Below, piece after piece: positions 53,669 to 61,504 of a stretch of 64,000 nucleotides of DNA. The notes under the pieces are model-generated. The model was given only the letters and a program-made list of their open reading frames with translations, made no database searches and was not told the origin of the DNA. The stretch is from Nocardioides kongjuensis (lineage in GTDB: Bacteria; Actinomycetota; Actinomycetes; Propionibacteriales; Nocardioidaceae): contig NZ_JACCBF010000001.1 in assembly GCF_013409625.1 (NCBI RefSeq), forward strand, positions 1,677,001-1,741,000, in the 5' to 3' direction. How positions within the stretch are numbered: the first letter of the stretch is position 1; each line of letters starts with the position of its first letter. Made by a program: the position numbers and the translations under genes.

Positions 53669-54276
53669 GCCGCACCTCCGATCGTGGCCGTGCGGACGAC
53701 CTCGCCGGCCAGGTCCACCGCCTCGCTCACGGTCACCAGGACCCCGAGCCCGCGGTCCGCCGCTCCCCGGGCGACCGGCCACCAGTCCCGCCGGTGCAGG
53801 CCGTGCCGGTCGGGCGAGACCAGCACCAGGAACCGGGCATCCGGTCGCGCCGCCCCGAGCTCGGTCAGCGAGCGGATCCGGTCCGCCGGCGGCACGTCCT
53901 CGGTCCGGAGCCCGGGGCCGGTCGCGAGCCGGTGCTCCCGCAGCCACGCCGACACCGCCCGCAGCCCCGCCGGACGCCCGGCGAGGGCGAGCTCCTCGGC
54001 GACCACCACCCGGAACGGCACGCTGTCGTCCGGCTCGGTGACCCCGGGTACGTCGACCAGCACCACCGCCGCTTGCAAGGCCCCGGGCGAGGGGTCCTCG
54101 CCGAGGGCGACGGTGCCGCCGGTCAACCGGAGCCGTCCGGCCAGCGCGAGGGCCAGCGCGACGTTGCCGTGCCCGGGCCGCCCCACGGCGACGACCACCT
54201 CGCCGGCGACCAGCTCCACCGAGGTGGGTTCGAGCAGCCCCGCGACCGCACCGTCCGTCATGACCAGGTTCGCCAT
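53665..54276 (-). CDS. ABC-ATPase-like protein with degenerate Walker A
   Basis: 203 residues in the position of an ABC ATPase but shorter than the usual 230-300. The P-loop position reads GRPGHGNV (residues 32-39) where GxxGxGK[ST] is expected: Lys is replaced by Asn and Ser/Thr by Val. No LSGGQ signature was seen. The Walker B-like segment RFLVLVSPDRHG has the hydrophobic run but no Asp-Glu pair. It therefore probably cannot hydrolyse ATP and may be a regulatory or vestigial partner of the YhgE protein with which it overlaps by 4 nt. Start: ATG 54276. Confidence 0.7.
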   Translation of the reverse strand: MANLVMTDGAVAGLLEPTSVELVAGEVVVAVGRPGHGNVALALALAGRLRLTGGTVALGEDPSPGALQAAVVLVDVPGVTEPDDSVPFRVVVAEELALAGRPAGLRAVSAWLREHRLATGPGLRTEDVPPADRIRSLTELGAARPDARFLVLVSPDRHGLHRRDWWPVARGAADRGLGVLVTVSEAVDLAGEVVRTATIGGAA

Positions 54277-54333
54277 GACCGTCAGTCTGCCGTGGCGGCG
54301 CCGCGACCCTGCGGAGGACCGGCCTGCCGCGCC

Positions 54334-54615
54334 CTAGCGTGCGTGGTTCGGTCTGGGGCTCCGGGCAAGGATCCGCGAGCGGATCCTGTGCAGCTGCGGC
54401 ATCAGGCCGTAGACGACGATGGGGACGGCGATGGTGGCGAGCACGAACGTGCGCAGCACCGGGGACATCGGGCGCAGCCAGTCCGCAAGGGTCAGGTTGA
54501 TCAGCGTCAGCGTCGGGAAGACGCACAGCCAGATCATCAGGGCGAGCTGGTGCTTGGTCGGCGGGCCGGCGGGGCGGGCGGGGCGGTCGGGTGTGGCGGT
54601 GTCCTGGTCGGGCAC
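54334..54615 (-). CDS. small two-helix membrane protein
   Basis: 93 residues with a polar head (PDQDTATPDRPARPAGPPTK) and two hydrophobic helices (LALMIWLCVFPTLTLINLTL and TFVLATIAVPIVVYGLM) joined by ADWLRPMSPV. It ends in a basic tail. The sequence resembles small actinobacterial membrane proteins of unknown role. The GTG at 54615 has AGGAG six nt upstream, so this short frame is credible. It lies 30 nt behind the TrxR-like gene and 57 nt before the ATPase-like gene, in one apparent operon. Confidence 0.75.
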   Translation of the reverse strand: MPDQDTATPDRPARPAGPPTKHQLALMIWLCVFPTLTLINLTLADWLRPMSPVLRTFVLATIAVPIVVYGLMPQLHRIRSRILARSPRPNHAR

Positions 54616-54645
54616 GGCGGGCTCCTCTGCTTCTCGGTGGGTGGG

Positions 54646-55605
54646 TCAGGTGGCGGATCGGACGGGCAGGCCCGCGCGGAACGCATCGACGGCGTCCCGG
54701 ACGTCCTCGTCCGTGAGGTCGTTGTTGATGGCGATGGCCGCCGCAGACCCCTCGCCGGCGGCCGTGATGACCTGGGCCCGCGGGTTCGACGCGTTCCCGG
54801 CGGCCCAGACGCCGTCCACGGTCGTCCTCCCGCCGGCGTCGACGAGGGGCCATCCGTCCTCGTCGGCCTGTCCCCCGAGGCCACGGACGAAGTCGTCGTT
54901 CCCGGCGAGCCCGGGACGCACGAAGACCGCCGACCTCGCGACGAGCCGGCCGTCGGCGAGACGTACGCCGCTCAGCCGGTCGTCGTCGACGACGAGCCCG
55001 CCGACCGTGCCCTCGACGATGCCGATGGCCCGCGCCGTGAGCTGTTCGCGCTCCACGTCGGTGAGCCGGGTCGTGTGGGCGAAGAACACCACGTCGTCGC
55101 TCCACTGGCGCACCAGCTGCGCGTGCGCGACGGCACCAGGCGTGCCGCCGAGGACACCCAGCGGCTGGTCGCGGACCTCGTGACCGTGGCAGTACGGGCA
55201 GTGCAGCAGGTCCTTGCCCCAGCGTTCGGCGACGCCGGGCAGGTCCGGCACCCGGTCGGTGAGGCCCGTGGTGACCAGGAGCCGCCGGGCTGCGAGTCCC
55301 CGGCCGCTGCCGAGCAGCAGGCCGAAGCGGCCGTTCGCCGAGGTCATGAGCCCGGCGACGGTGTCGGTGACGAGCTCTCCTCCGTACCGTGCGACCTCGT
55401 CGCGGCCGGCCGCGAGCAGGTCCGCCGGCGCCATGCCGTCGCGGGACAGGAATCCGTGCATCCGGGAGGCGGGTGCGTTGCGCGGCCGGCCGGCGTCGAT
55501 GACGACCACGCTGCGCCGCGCGCGGGTGAGGACCAGGGCGGCGGAGAGCCCGGCGGGTCCGCCGCCGATGACGGCGACGTCGAAGCTGCTGGTGGGGGTG
55601 CTCAT
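54646..55605 (-). CDS. thioredoxin reductase-like FAD/NAD(P) oxidoreductase
   Basis: 319 residues. FAD motif GGGPAG at residues 14-19, NADPH motif around GVLGGTPGAVAHA, and the redox pair C136-P-Y-C139 (LHCPYCHGHE), as in low-molecular-weight thioredoxin reductases. The partner disulfide protein is not encoded next to it. The C-terminal FAD-contact motif VWAAGNA with the following loop completes the fold. The ATG at 55605 is followed downstream by the small membrane protein and YhgE pair. Divergent from an XRE-cupin regulator through a large dyad, which probably controls it. Confidence 0.93.
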   Translation of the reverse strand: MSTPTSSFDVAVIGGGPAGLSAALVLTRARRSVVVIDAGRPRNAPASRMHGFLSRDGMAPADLLAAGRDEVARYGGELVTDTVAGLMTSANGRFGLLLGSGRGLAARRLLVTTGLTDRVPDLPGVAERWGKDLLHCPYCHGHEVRDQPLGVLGGTPGAVAHAQLVRQWSDDVVFFAHTTRLTDVEREQLTARAIGIVEGTVGGLVVDDDRLSGVRLADGRLVARSAVFVRPGLAGNDDFVRGLGGQADEDGWPLVDAGGRTTVDGVWAAGNASNPRAQVITAAGEGSAAAIAINNDLTDEDVRDAVDAFRAGLPVRSAT

Positions 55606-55626
55606 GGCGACGAGCCTGCGCTCCTC

Positions 55627-55664
55627 GTCCCGATACCGGCAACATTCGTTGCCGAAACCGGGAC
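55627..55664. promoter_or_regulatory. large two-part dyad between the TrxR-like and XRE-cupin genes
   Basis: Inner arms CGGCAAC (55637-55643) and GTTGCCG (55648-55654) flank 4 nt, and outer arms GTCCCG (55627-55632) and CGGGAC (55659-55664) pair at equal distances. The whole 38-bp element lies in the 79-nt divergent gap and would suit binding of two XRE dimers. It probably controls both directions. Confidence 0.65.
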
Positions 55665-55684
55665 AGACGCGGTTTCATGGCCGC

Positions 55685-56302
55685 ATGGACGACCCGACCT
55701 CCCGGATCTCGGCGGCCCTCGAGGCGGTCGGACCGCGGCTCAGGCGCATCCGGTCGATCCGCGGCACCAGCCTCGCCGACCTCGCCGCGGCCACGGGGAT
55801 CTCCACGAGCACGCTCTCGCGCCTCGAGACGGGACAGCGCAAGCCCAGCCTGGAGCTCCTGCTCCCGCTCGCCCAGGCCTACGGCGTACCGCTCGACGAG
55901 CTCGTCGGCGCTCCCGAGGTGGGCGACCCACGCGTGCACCTCCGGCCACGGACCGTCAACGGGCGGACCGTCATCCCGCTCACCCGCCAACCGGGCGCCG
56001 TCCAGGTGTGGAAGATCGTCATCCCGACGTCCAAGCACGAGGTCGACCTCAAGGCCCACGAGGGCTACGAGTGGATGTACGTCATCAGCGGCAGGCTCCG
56101 GGTCGTCATCGGCGACCACGACCTCGAGCTCGGCCCCGGGGAGGTCGCCGAGTTCGACACCCGCGTCCCGCACTGGTTCGGCAGCAACGGCCGGGTCCCG
56201 GTCGAGGTGCTCTCCGTCCTCGGCCGGCAAGGGGAGCGCATGCACGTGCGTGCCCGGCCGAAGGGGACGAAGGGGACGAAGGGGTCGGTCACTCCCGCGT
56301 GA
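55685..56302 (+). CDS. XRE-cupin transcriptional regulator
   Basis: 205 residues. HTH of the XRE/Cro type at about residues 20-75 (IRGTSLADLAAATGISTSTL, SRLETGQRKPSLELL), then a cupin domain at about residues 110-185 (KAHEGYEWMYVISGRLRVVI, LGPGEVAEFDTRVPHWFGSN) that probably binds a small effector. The ATG at 55685 was chosen in the HTH frame; a nearby ATG at 55678 is in another frame. The C-terminus is a KGT KGT KGS repeat encoded by three 9-nt units. The last 14 nt overlap the convergent TrmA-like gene. It likely regulates the divergent TrxR operon. Confidence 0.92.
   Translation: MDDPTSRISAALEAVGPRLRRIRSIRGTSLADLAAATGISTSTLSRLETGQRKPSLELLLPLAQAYGVPLDELVGAPEVGDPRVHLRPRTVNGRTVIPLTRQPGAVQVWKIVIPTSKHEVDLKAHEGYEWMYVISGRLRVVIGDHDLELGPGEVAEFDTRVPHWFGSNGRVPVEVLSVLGRQGERMHVRARPKGTKGTKGSVTPA
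56261..56287 (+). repeat. three 9-nt tandem repeats in the XRE-cupin gene
   Basis: The unit AAGGGGACG occurs twice and then AAGGGGTCG, encoding KGT, KGT and KGS near the C-terminus of the regulator. Length change by one unit would stay in frame, so no phase switching is implied. Confidence 0.7.
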
Positions 56303-57410
56303 GCAGCGCGACGCACTCGACGTGGTGCGTCATCGGGAACAGGTCGAAGGCGCGAAGCGACCCGAGCCGGTAGCCGTGCTCGGCGAAGATCGCGACGTCG
56401 CGGGCGAGCGCGGAGGGGTCGCAGGCGACGTACGCCACCGCGCGGGGGCCACGGGCGACGACCTGCTCGACGACGGCCCGCTTGGCGCCGACCCGGGGCG
56501 GGTCGAGCACGACGAGGTCGGCGTGGCCCCAGGCTGCGGGCAGGCCGGTGGCGAGCACGGAGGCCACGTCGCCGGGGACCGCGGTGATCCCGGGGCAGTT
56601 GCGCTCGGACAGCGCCGACGCGGCCTGGTCCCCCTCGACCGCGGCGACGCGGCCGGTCGGGCCGACCGCCTCGGCGAGGAAGCGGCTGAACAGGCCGACG
56701 CCGGCATAGAGGTCGAGCGCGCTCTCGCCCGGCCGGGGGTCGAGGGCCTCGAGCACGGCCCCGACCAGCGCCTCCGGGGCGCCGGGGTGGACCTGCCAGA
56801 AGCCACCGTCGGCGACCTCGAAGGTCCTCCCCCGCACGACGTACGACGGACCGCCAGGCGCCTCGAGCAGGCACTCGTCGACCGGGACGACGTCGTGGGA
56901 GCGGTGCTTGCGCATCCCGCGCCCACCGTCGGGCAGCGGCACGTAGCGCTGGCGGGTGCGCCAGTGCAGTCCGTCCTCGTCGCCGGGCACCGCCTCCACG
57001 GTGACGTCCACGTCGAGGCGGGCCAGGCGACGCAGCTGCTCGCGCACCACGGCGGCCTTCAGGGACCGCTGGGCCGGGACCGCGACGTGCTGGAAGTCGC
57101 AGCCGCCGCACAGTCCGGGGCCGGCGTACGGGCAGGGGGCGGGCACGCGGTCGGGCGAGGCCGTGAGCACCTCGACGGCGTCGGCGCGCCAGAACGTGTC
57201 ACCCTCCGTGCCCTCGGTGATCTCCAGGACCACCCGCTCACCGGGCAGGGCGTGCCGGACGAAGACGACCCGGTCCTCGACCCGGGCGACGCAGTGGCCG
57301 CCGTGGGCGACCGGACCGACCTCGGCCTCGAACCTGCGCCCGGCGACGGAGGCACCGCGGGTGGTCCGGGCCCGGGGCCGACGCGAGGGTCGGCGGGCGG
57401 GCCGGCTCAC
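56289..57410 (-). CDS. TrmA/RlmD-type RNA (uracil-5-)-methyltransferase
   Basis: 373 residues. A TRAM-like N-terminal part (EVGPVAHGGHCVARVED) precedes the iron-sulfur ligands C93, C101 and C104 (CPYAGPGLCGGC). The SAM motif follows in LDLYAGVGLFSRFL. The catalytic nucleophile is in VACDPSALARD and the base Glu in HVECVALL. The enzyme should methylate uracil in rRNA or tRNA; RNA target unknown. The GTG at 57410 overlaps the KimA-like stop by 4 nt. Same gene order as M. tuberculosis Rv2689c after Rv2690c, as I recall. Ends 14 nt inside the convergent XRE gene. Confidence 0.92.
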   Translation of the reverse strand: MSRPARRPSRRPRARTTRGASVAGRRFEAEVGPVAHGGHCVARVEDRVVFVRHALPGERVVLEITEGTEGDTFWRADAVEVLTASPDRVPAPCPYAGPGLCGGCDFQHVAVPAQRSLKAAVVREQLRRLARLDVDVTVEAVPGDEDGLHWRTRQRYVPLPDGGRGMRKHRSHDVVPVDECLLEAPGGPSYVVRGRTFEVADGGFWQVHPGAPEALVGAVLEALDPRPGESALDLYAGVGLFSRFLAEAVGPTGRVAAVEGDQAASALSERNCPGITAVPGDVASVLATGLPAAWGHADLVVLDPPRVGAKRAVVEQVVARGPRAVAYVACDPSALARDVAIFAEHGYRLGSLRAFDLFPMTHHVECVALLTRE

Positions 57411-59446
57411 CGCGGGGTCTGCCGGTCGTCGCCGACGACCCGGCCGCGGCGCAGGTCGCCGGCGTGCACGCGGTGCTCCTCGCGCTCCTCGCGCTCGAGC
57501 GCGATCTCGGAGGACCGCAGCTGGTAGGGCACCGAGATGACCATGACGCCGGGCGTGAACAGCAGCCGGCCCTTGAGCCGCAGCGCGGTCTGGTTGTGCA
57601 GGAACTGCTCCCACCAGCGGCCCACGACGTACTCGGGGATGTAGACGGCCACGACTCCGCGCGGATTGGCACGGCGGATCGCGGAGGCGTACTCCACGAT
57701 CGGCTTGACCACCTCGCGGTACGGCGAGTGCAGCACCTTGAGCGGGATGCCGGTGTTGCGCTCGTCCCACTCCTCCAACAGCCGCACGGTGTCCTTCTGG
57801 TCCACCGACACGTAGACGCCCTCGAGTGCGTTCGGCCGGGTCGCCTTCGCGAACGCCAGCGCCCGCAGGGTCGGCTTGTGCAGCTTGGAGACGAGCACGA
57901 TGGCGTGCACGCGGGTCGGCAGCGCCTTGTCGGTCTCGTCGGCGGCGAGCTCGCGCTCGACGTTGTCGTAGTGCTTCTTGATGCCCCTCATCACGATGAA
58001 GAAGAACGTCATCGCCAAGATCGTGATCCAGGCTCCGGCGAGGAACTTGGTCAGCAGCACGACGACCAGGACGACGGCGGTGAACGACAGCCCGATCGCG
58101 TTGATGGTCCGCGAGCGGATCATCCTGCGCCGTTCGCCGGCGTCGCGCTCGGTCGCGAGGTGGCGGGTCCAGTGCCGGATCATGCCGAGCTGGCTGAGGT
58201 TGAAGGAGACGAAGACGCCGACGATGTAGAGCTGGATCAGCTTCGTGGTCTCGGCGTCGAACGCGATGATCAGGACGATCGCCATCAGGGCCAGGAAGAC
58301 GATGCCGTTGCTGTAGGCGAGCCGGTCGCCGCGGGCGCCGAGCGCGCGCGGAGCGAGACCGTCCTTGGCCAGGATCGAGCCCAGGACGGGGAAGCCGTTG
58401 AAGGCGGTGTTGGCGGCCAGGACGAGGATGATGCCGGTGACCGTGACGACGAAGTAGAAGCCCGGGCTGAAGTCGCGGAAGACCGCGTCGGCGATCTGCG
58501 CGATCACCGCGTGCTGGTCGTAGCCGTCGGGCACCGGCTTGCCGTCCATGGTCAGCCGCTCGAGCTCGTGCGGGTCGACGTACTTCAGGCCGATCTGCTT
58601 GGCCAGCACGATGACGCTGATCATCATCGTGATCGCGATCAGGCCGAGCATGAGCAGCGTGGTCGCCGCGTTCTTGCTCTTGGGCCGCTTGAACGCCGGG
58701 ACGCCGTTGGAGATCGCCTCGACACCGGTCAGCGCCGCACAGCCCGACGAGAACGCACGGGCGAGCAGCACGACCAGCCCGAAGGTCGTCAGCGGCTCCT
58801 CCCAGCCCTCGCGGGGAGCGATGTCGAGCCCGGCGCTCTCGGCCATCGGCAGCGACCCGCCGAGCGCCTGGACCAGGCCGAAGGCGCACATGCCCAAGAT
58901 CGCGACCATGAACAGGTAGGTCGGGATCGCGAAGAACGTGCCCGACTCCCGGATGCCGCGCAGGTTCATCGCCATCAGCAGCAGCACCAGGACCACGGCG
59001 ATCGTCGCCTCGTGGTCCTGGAACGCCGGTATGGCCGCCGAGGCGTAGTTCGCCCCGGACGAGATCGACACCGCCACCGTCAGCACGTAGTCGACCAGCA
59101 GCGCGCTGGCCACCGTCATGCCCGCAGTGCGCCCGAGGTTGACGGTCGCCACCTCGTAGTCGCCACCACCGGAGGGATAGGCGTGCACCGTCTGGCGGTA
59201 CGACGCGATCACCGCCGCCATCACGATCGCGACGGCGATGCCGATCTTCCACGACCAGATGTACTGCGAGGCGCCCGCGATCGCCAGCATGATGAAGATC
59301 TCGTCGGGTGCGTACGCCACCGACGACAGCGCGTCGCTGGCGAACACCGGGAGCGCGATCCGCTTGGGAAGCAGTGTCTCCCCCAGCTGGGCGCTGCGCA
59401 GCTTGCGCCCGAGGAGGATGCGCTTCGATACGTCTCCGACACCCAC
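57407..59446 (-). CDS. KimA/Kup-like APC potassium permease
   Basis: 679 residues: 12 or so membrane helices and a ~200-residue cytoplasmic C-terminus (VHAIVLVSKLHKPTLRALAF, VLHSPYREVVKPIVEYASAI). LPVFASDALSSVAYAPDEIF is the start typical of this APC branch, which includes KimA of Bacillus subtilis, a high-affinity K+ importer controlled by c-di-AMP. GANYASAAIPAFQDHEA and DPHELERL follow. The start is uncertain: GTG at 59446 is used, with an in-frame TTG at 59455. Adjacent TrkA subunits suggest a potassium module. Substrate is inferred. Confidence 0.88.
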   Translation of the reverse strand: MGVGDVSKRILLGRKLRSAQLGETLLPKRIALPVFASDALSSVAYAPDEIFIMLAIAGASQYIWSWKIGIAVAIVMAAVIASYRQTVHAYPSGGGDYEVATVNLGRTAGMTVASALLVDYVLTVAVSISSGANYASAAIPAFQDHEATIAVVLVLLLMAMNLRGIRESGTFFAIPTYLFMVAILGMCAFGLVQALGGSLPMAESAGLDIAPREGWEEPLTTFGLVVLLARAFSSGCAALTGVEAISNGVPAFKRPKSKNAATTLLMLGLIAITMMISVIVLAKQIGLKYVDPHELERLTMDGKPVPDGYDQHAVIAQIADAVFRDFSPGFYFVVTVTGIILVLAANTAFNGFPVLGSILAKDGLAPRALGARGDRLAYSNGIVFLALMAIVLIIAFDAETTKLIQLYIVGVFVSFNLSQLGMIRHWTRHLATERDAGERRRMIRSRTINAIGLSFTAVVLVVVLLTKFLAGAWITILAMTFFFIVMRGIKKHYDNVERELAADETDKALPTRVHAIVLVSKLHKPTLRALAFAKATRPNALEGVYVSVDQKDTVRLLEEWDERNTGIPLKVLHSPYREVVKPIVEYASAIRRANPRGVVAVYIPEYVVGRWWEQFLHNQTALRLKGRLLFTPGVMVISVPYQLRSSEIALEREEREEHRVHAGDLRRGRVVGDDRQTPR

Positions 59447-59474
59447 GAGCGACAACGGTAGGGCATGCCTGCCG

Positions 59475-59768
59475 CTATCCCAGCGTTCGCTGCACCACCA
59501 GGTCGAGGACGACCGGCTCCCGGTGCCCCGCCAGCTGGTCGCGCGAGGCCGGCGTCGCCCAGATCTTCGCCAGTGCGCCCCGGAAGGCGGTGGCGGTCGC
59601 GAGGTCGTCGAAGTCGAGGTCGACCCGGACCTGACGCGGGTCGTCGGCCGCCCGGACCACGCGGTAGGAGCGGACCCCGCTGCCGCGGCGGAAGTCCTCG
59701 TAGCGGTTGAAGACCTCGAACCACGTGTCGAAGTCGTGGACGGTGTTGTCGACGCTGAGAGTGATCAT
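59475..59768 (-). CDS. small ABM-like (dimeric alpha/beta-barrel) protein
   Basis: 97 residues with the pattern of an ABM-like fold: MITLSVDNTVHDFDTWFEVF, YRVVRAADDPRQVRVDLDFD, LATATAFRGALAKIW. Many such proteins are uncharacterised monooxygenase relatives or stress proteins. The ATG at 59768 has no clear ribosome-binding site but avoids an odd 12-residue extension. It is divergent from the LuxR gene with 74 nt between. The two appear to have been inserted between kimA and ceoB relative to the order I recall in M. tuberculosis. Confidence 0.7.
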   Translation of the reverse strand: MITLSVDNTVHDFDTWFEVFNRYEDFRRGSGVRSYRVVRAADDPRQVRVDLDFDDLATATAFRGALAKIWATPASRDQLAGHREPVVLDLVVQRTLG

Positions 59769-59842
59769 GAGGCCAGCGTCGTCGGCCCCGGGCTCGCGGA
59801 ACATCCCCGAGCCCGGGGGGTTCGCCGCCCTACCCTGACGAC

Positions 59843-60799
59843 GTGGACCTGCTCGTCCGCGTCGAGCGCACCTGTGCCGCCGACTGCTCCGACCGCGAGC
59901 TGCGGGAGCGGCTCGTGGCGCTGCTGCGCGAGCGGTTGCCGTTCGAGGGGCACATGTTCGCGATGACCGACCCGGTGACCGGGGTGGCCAGCTCTCCGCA
60001 CGCGACCGTGCCGATGCTCCCCTGGCCCGAGCTGCCCGGACTGGTCCGCACCCGGCACCTGACGCCCGAACGGACGGCGTGGAACACCTACCTGTCCCGG
60101 TTCGGCGTGACCGACACGGCCCACGTCGCCTTCGCGGACCGGCACGGCCGCTGGGGCTGGCTGGAGCTGTGGCGCGTCCGGGGCCGGTACGACGACCGAG
60201 AGCGCCGCCTCCTCGCGCAGCTGGCGCCCACGATCACCCGGGGCCTGCGTGCCGCGTCGGCCCGGACCTTCGCCGCCCGCGACCCCGCCCTGTCCCCCGT
60301 GCCGCCCGGCGTCGTCCTCCTCGACGACGGGCTGCGGGTGCTCGACCAGACCGACGCCGCGGCGCAGGCGCTGCTGCGTCTGCTGCCACCGCCGGGGGCC
60401 GATGCCTCGATGGCGCCGATCCCGGCGGCGGCCTACAACGCCGGGGCCGCGCTGGTGGCGGCCGAGGCCGGACTGTGGCCGACGGACCCGAGCTCCCGGG
60501 TCCACCTCGGCGGCAACCGGTGGGTCACGGTCCGGGCCGCGCGCCTGGGCGCGGGCATCGCGGTGGCGATCGCGCCCGCCACGGCCGAGGAGCGCACCGA
60601 CCTGTTCGCCCGCGTGCACGGGCTGTCCCCGCGGGAGACCGAGGTGCTCGGCCTCGTCCTCCAGGGCCTCGGCACGCCCGAGATCGCCGCGCGCCTGGTC
60701 CTCGCCCGCACGACGGTCGAGGACCACGTGAAGGCACTGCTCGCGAAGACCGGCTCCCCCAGCCGACAGGTCCTGCTCGCGAGGGCACTCGGAACCTGA
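59843..60799 (+). CDS. LuxR-family transcriptional regulator
   Basis: 318 residues. The C-terminal LuxR helix-turn-helix (LSPRETEVLGLVLQGLGTPE, then IAARLVLARTTVEDHVKALL) is intact. The N-terminal ~240 residues are a GAF/PAS-like sensor with Trp-rich turns (DRHGRWGWLELWRVRGRY, VHLGGNRWVTVRA). There is no receiver domain or ATPase domain, so it is not a response regulator or LAL protein. The signal is unknown. GTG at 59843. It sits directly upstream of ceoB but ceoB seems to have its own promoter (-10 TATAGC at 60811). Confidence 0.86.
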   Translation: MDLLVRVERTCAADCSDRELRERLVALLRERLPFEGHMFAMTDPVTGVASSPHATVPMLPWPELPGLVRTRHLTPERTAWNTYLSRFGVTDTAHVAFADRHGRWGWLELWRVRGRYDDRERRLLAQLAPTITRGLRAASARTFAARDPALSPVPPGVVLLDDGLRVLDQTDAAAQALLRLLPPPGADASMAPIPAAAYNAGAALVAAEAGLWPTDPSSRVHLGGNRWVTVRAARLGAGIAVAIAPATAEERTDLFARVHGLSPRETEVLGLVLQGLGTPEIAARLVLARTTVEDHVKALLAKTGSPSRQVLLARALGT

Positions 60800-60810
60800 G
60801 GCCCGGCTGC

Positions 60811-60816
60811 TATAGC
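60811..60816 (+). promoter_or_regulatory. candidate -10 element for ceoB (leaderless)
   Basis: TATAGC lies nine nt before the GTG at 60826, a spacing that puts transcription start at or near the start codon. A leaderless ceoB transcript fits the lack of a ribosome-binding site. No clear -35 is present. Confidence 0.4.
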
Positions 60817-60825
60817 GTGCTCACC

Positions 60826-61491
60826 GTGCACGTCGTGATCATGGGCTGCGGACGGGTCGGCTCGACCCTGGCCCGCAGCCTCGAGGACCGCAACCACACC
60901 GTGTCGATCATCGACAGCGAGCCGGACGCCTTCCGGCGGCTGGGTCCTGGGTTCAACGGTGACAAGATCCCGGGGATCGGCTTCGACCAGGAGGTCCTCG
61001 AGAAGGCCGGCATCCGGCGCGCTGACGCGTTCGCGGCCGTGTCGAGCGGTGACAACTCCAACATCATCGCCGCGCGGGTCGCCCGGGAGACCTTCGGGAT
61101 CCAGCAGGTCGTCGCCCGGATCTACGACCCCGGCCGCGCCGAGGTCTACCAGCGGCTCGGCATCACCACGGTCGCCACCGTGAAGTGGACCGCCGACCAG
61201 GTGCTGCGCCGGATCCTGCCGGCCGGTGCCGAGCCGGACTTCCGTGACCCGTCGGGCACGATCCGGGTCGACCACATCCCGGCTCCCGAGGTCTGGGTCG
61301 GCGCGCGGGTGGGCCAGCTCCAGGAGCAGGCCCGCTGCCGGGTCGCGTGGATCGACCGTCTCGGCGAGGGCCTGCTGCCCGACCGGGACAGCGTCATCCA
61401 GGAGGGCGACATGCTGCACCTGGTCACCCGCGAGGAGTCCGCGGACCAGGCGTACAAGGTGCTGGCCCGCGGGCCCGAGCACGAGGGCTGA
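60826..61491 (+). CDS. ceoB: Trk/Ktr-type K+ uptake regulatory subunit (CeoB/TrkA)
   Basis: 221 residues. RCK N-domain with the dinucleotide-binding motif GCGRVGSTLA and an acidic end (SIIDSEPD), then a TrkA-C domain (RVDHIPAPEVWVGARVGQLQ, VIQEGDMLHLVTREES). TrkA subunits gate Trk/Ktr potassium channels in response to NAD(H)/ATP and, in some firmicutes and actinobacteria, c-di-AMP. The GTG at 60826 is chosen; an upstream in-frame GTG at 60817 also exists. It is followed 13 nt later by ceoC, a paralogous gene, forming a tandem pair as in M. tuberculosis (ceoB-ceoC). No membrane TrkH/KtrB subunit lies here, so the KimA-like permease is the local partner candidate. Confidence 0.92.
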   Translation: MHVVIMGCGRVGSTLARSLEDRNHTVSIIDSEPDAFRRLGPGFNGDKIPGIGFDQEVLEKAGIRRADAFAAVSSGDNSNIIAARVARETFGIQQVVARIYDPGRAEVYQRLGITTVATVKWTADQVLRRILPAGAEPDFRDPSGTIRVDHIPAPEVWVGARVGQLQEQARCRVAWIDRLGEGLLPDRDSVIQEGDMLHLVTREESADQAYKVLARGPEHEG

Positions 61492-61504
61492 GGGGAACAG
61501 ACAG

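Noticed and set aside
51731..56245. A single open frame of 1,504 residues on the minus strand
   Set aside because: It merges the real YhgE gene (51731-53668) with low-complexity frames antisense or out of frame to the ATPase-like, small membrane and TrxR genes. The true start is the GTG at 53668 that overlaps the upstream gene by 4 nt.
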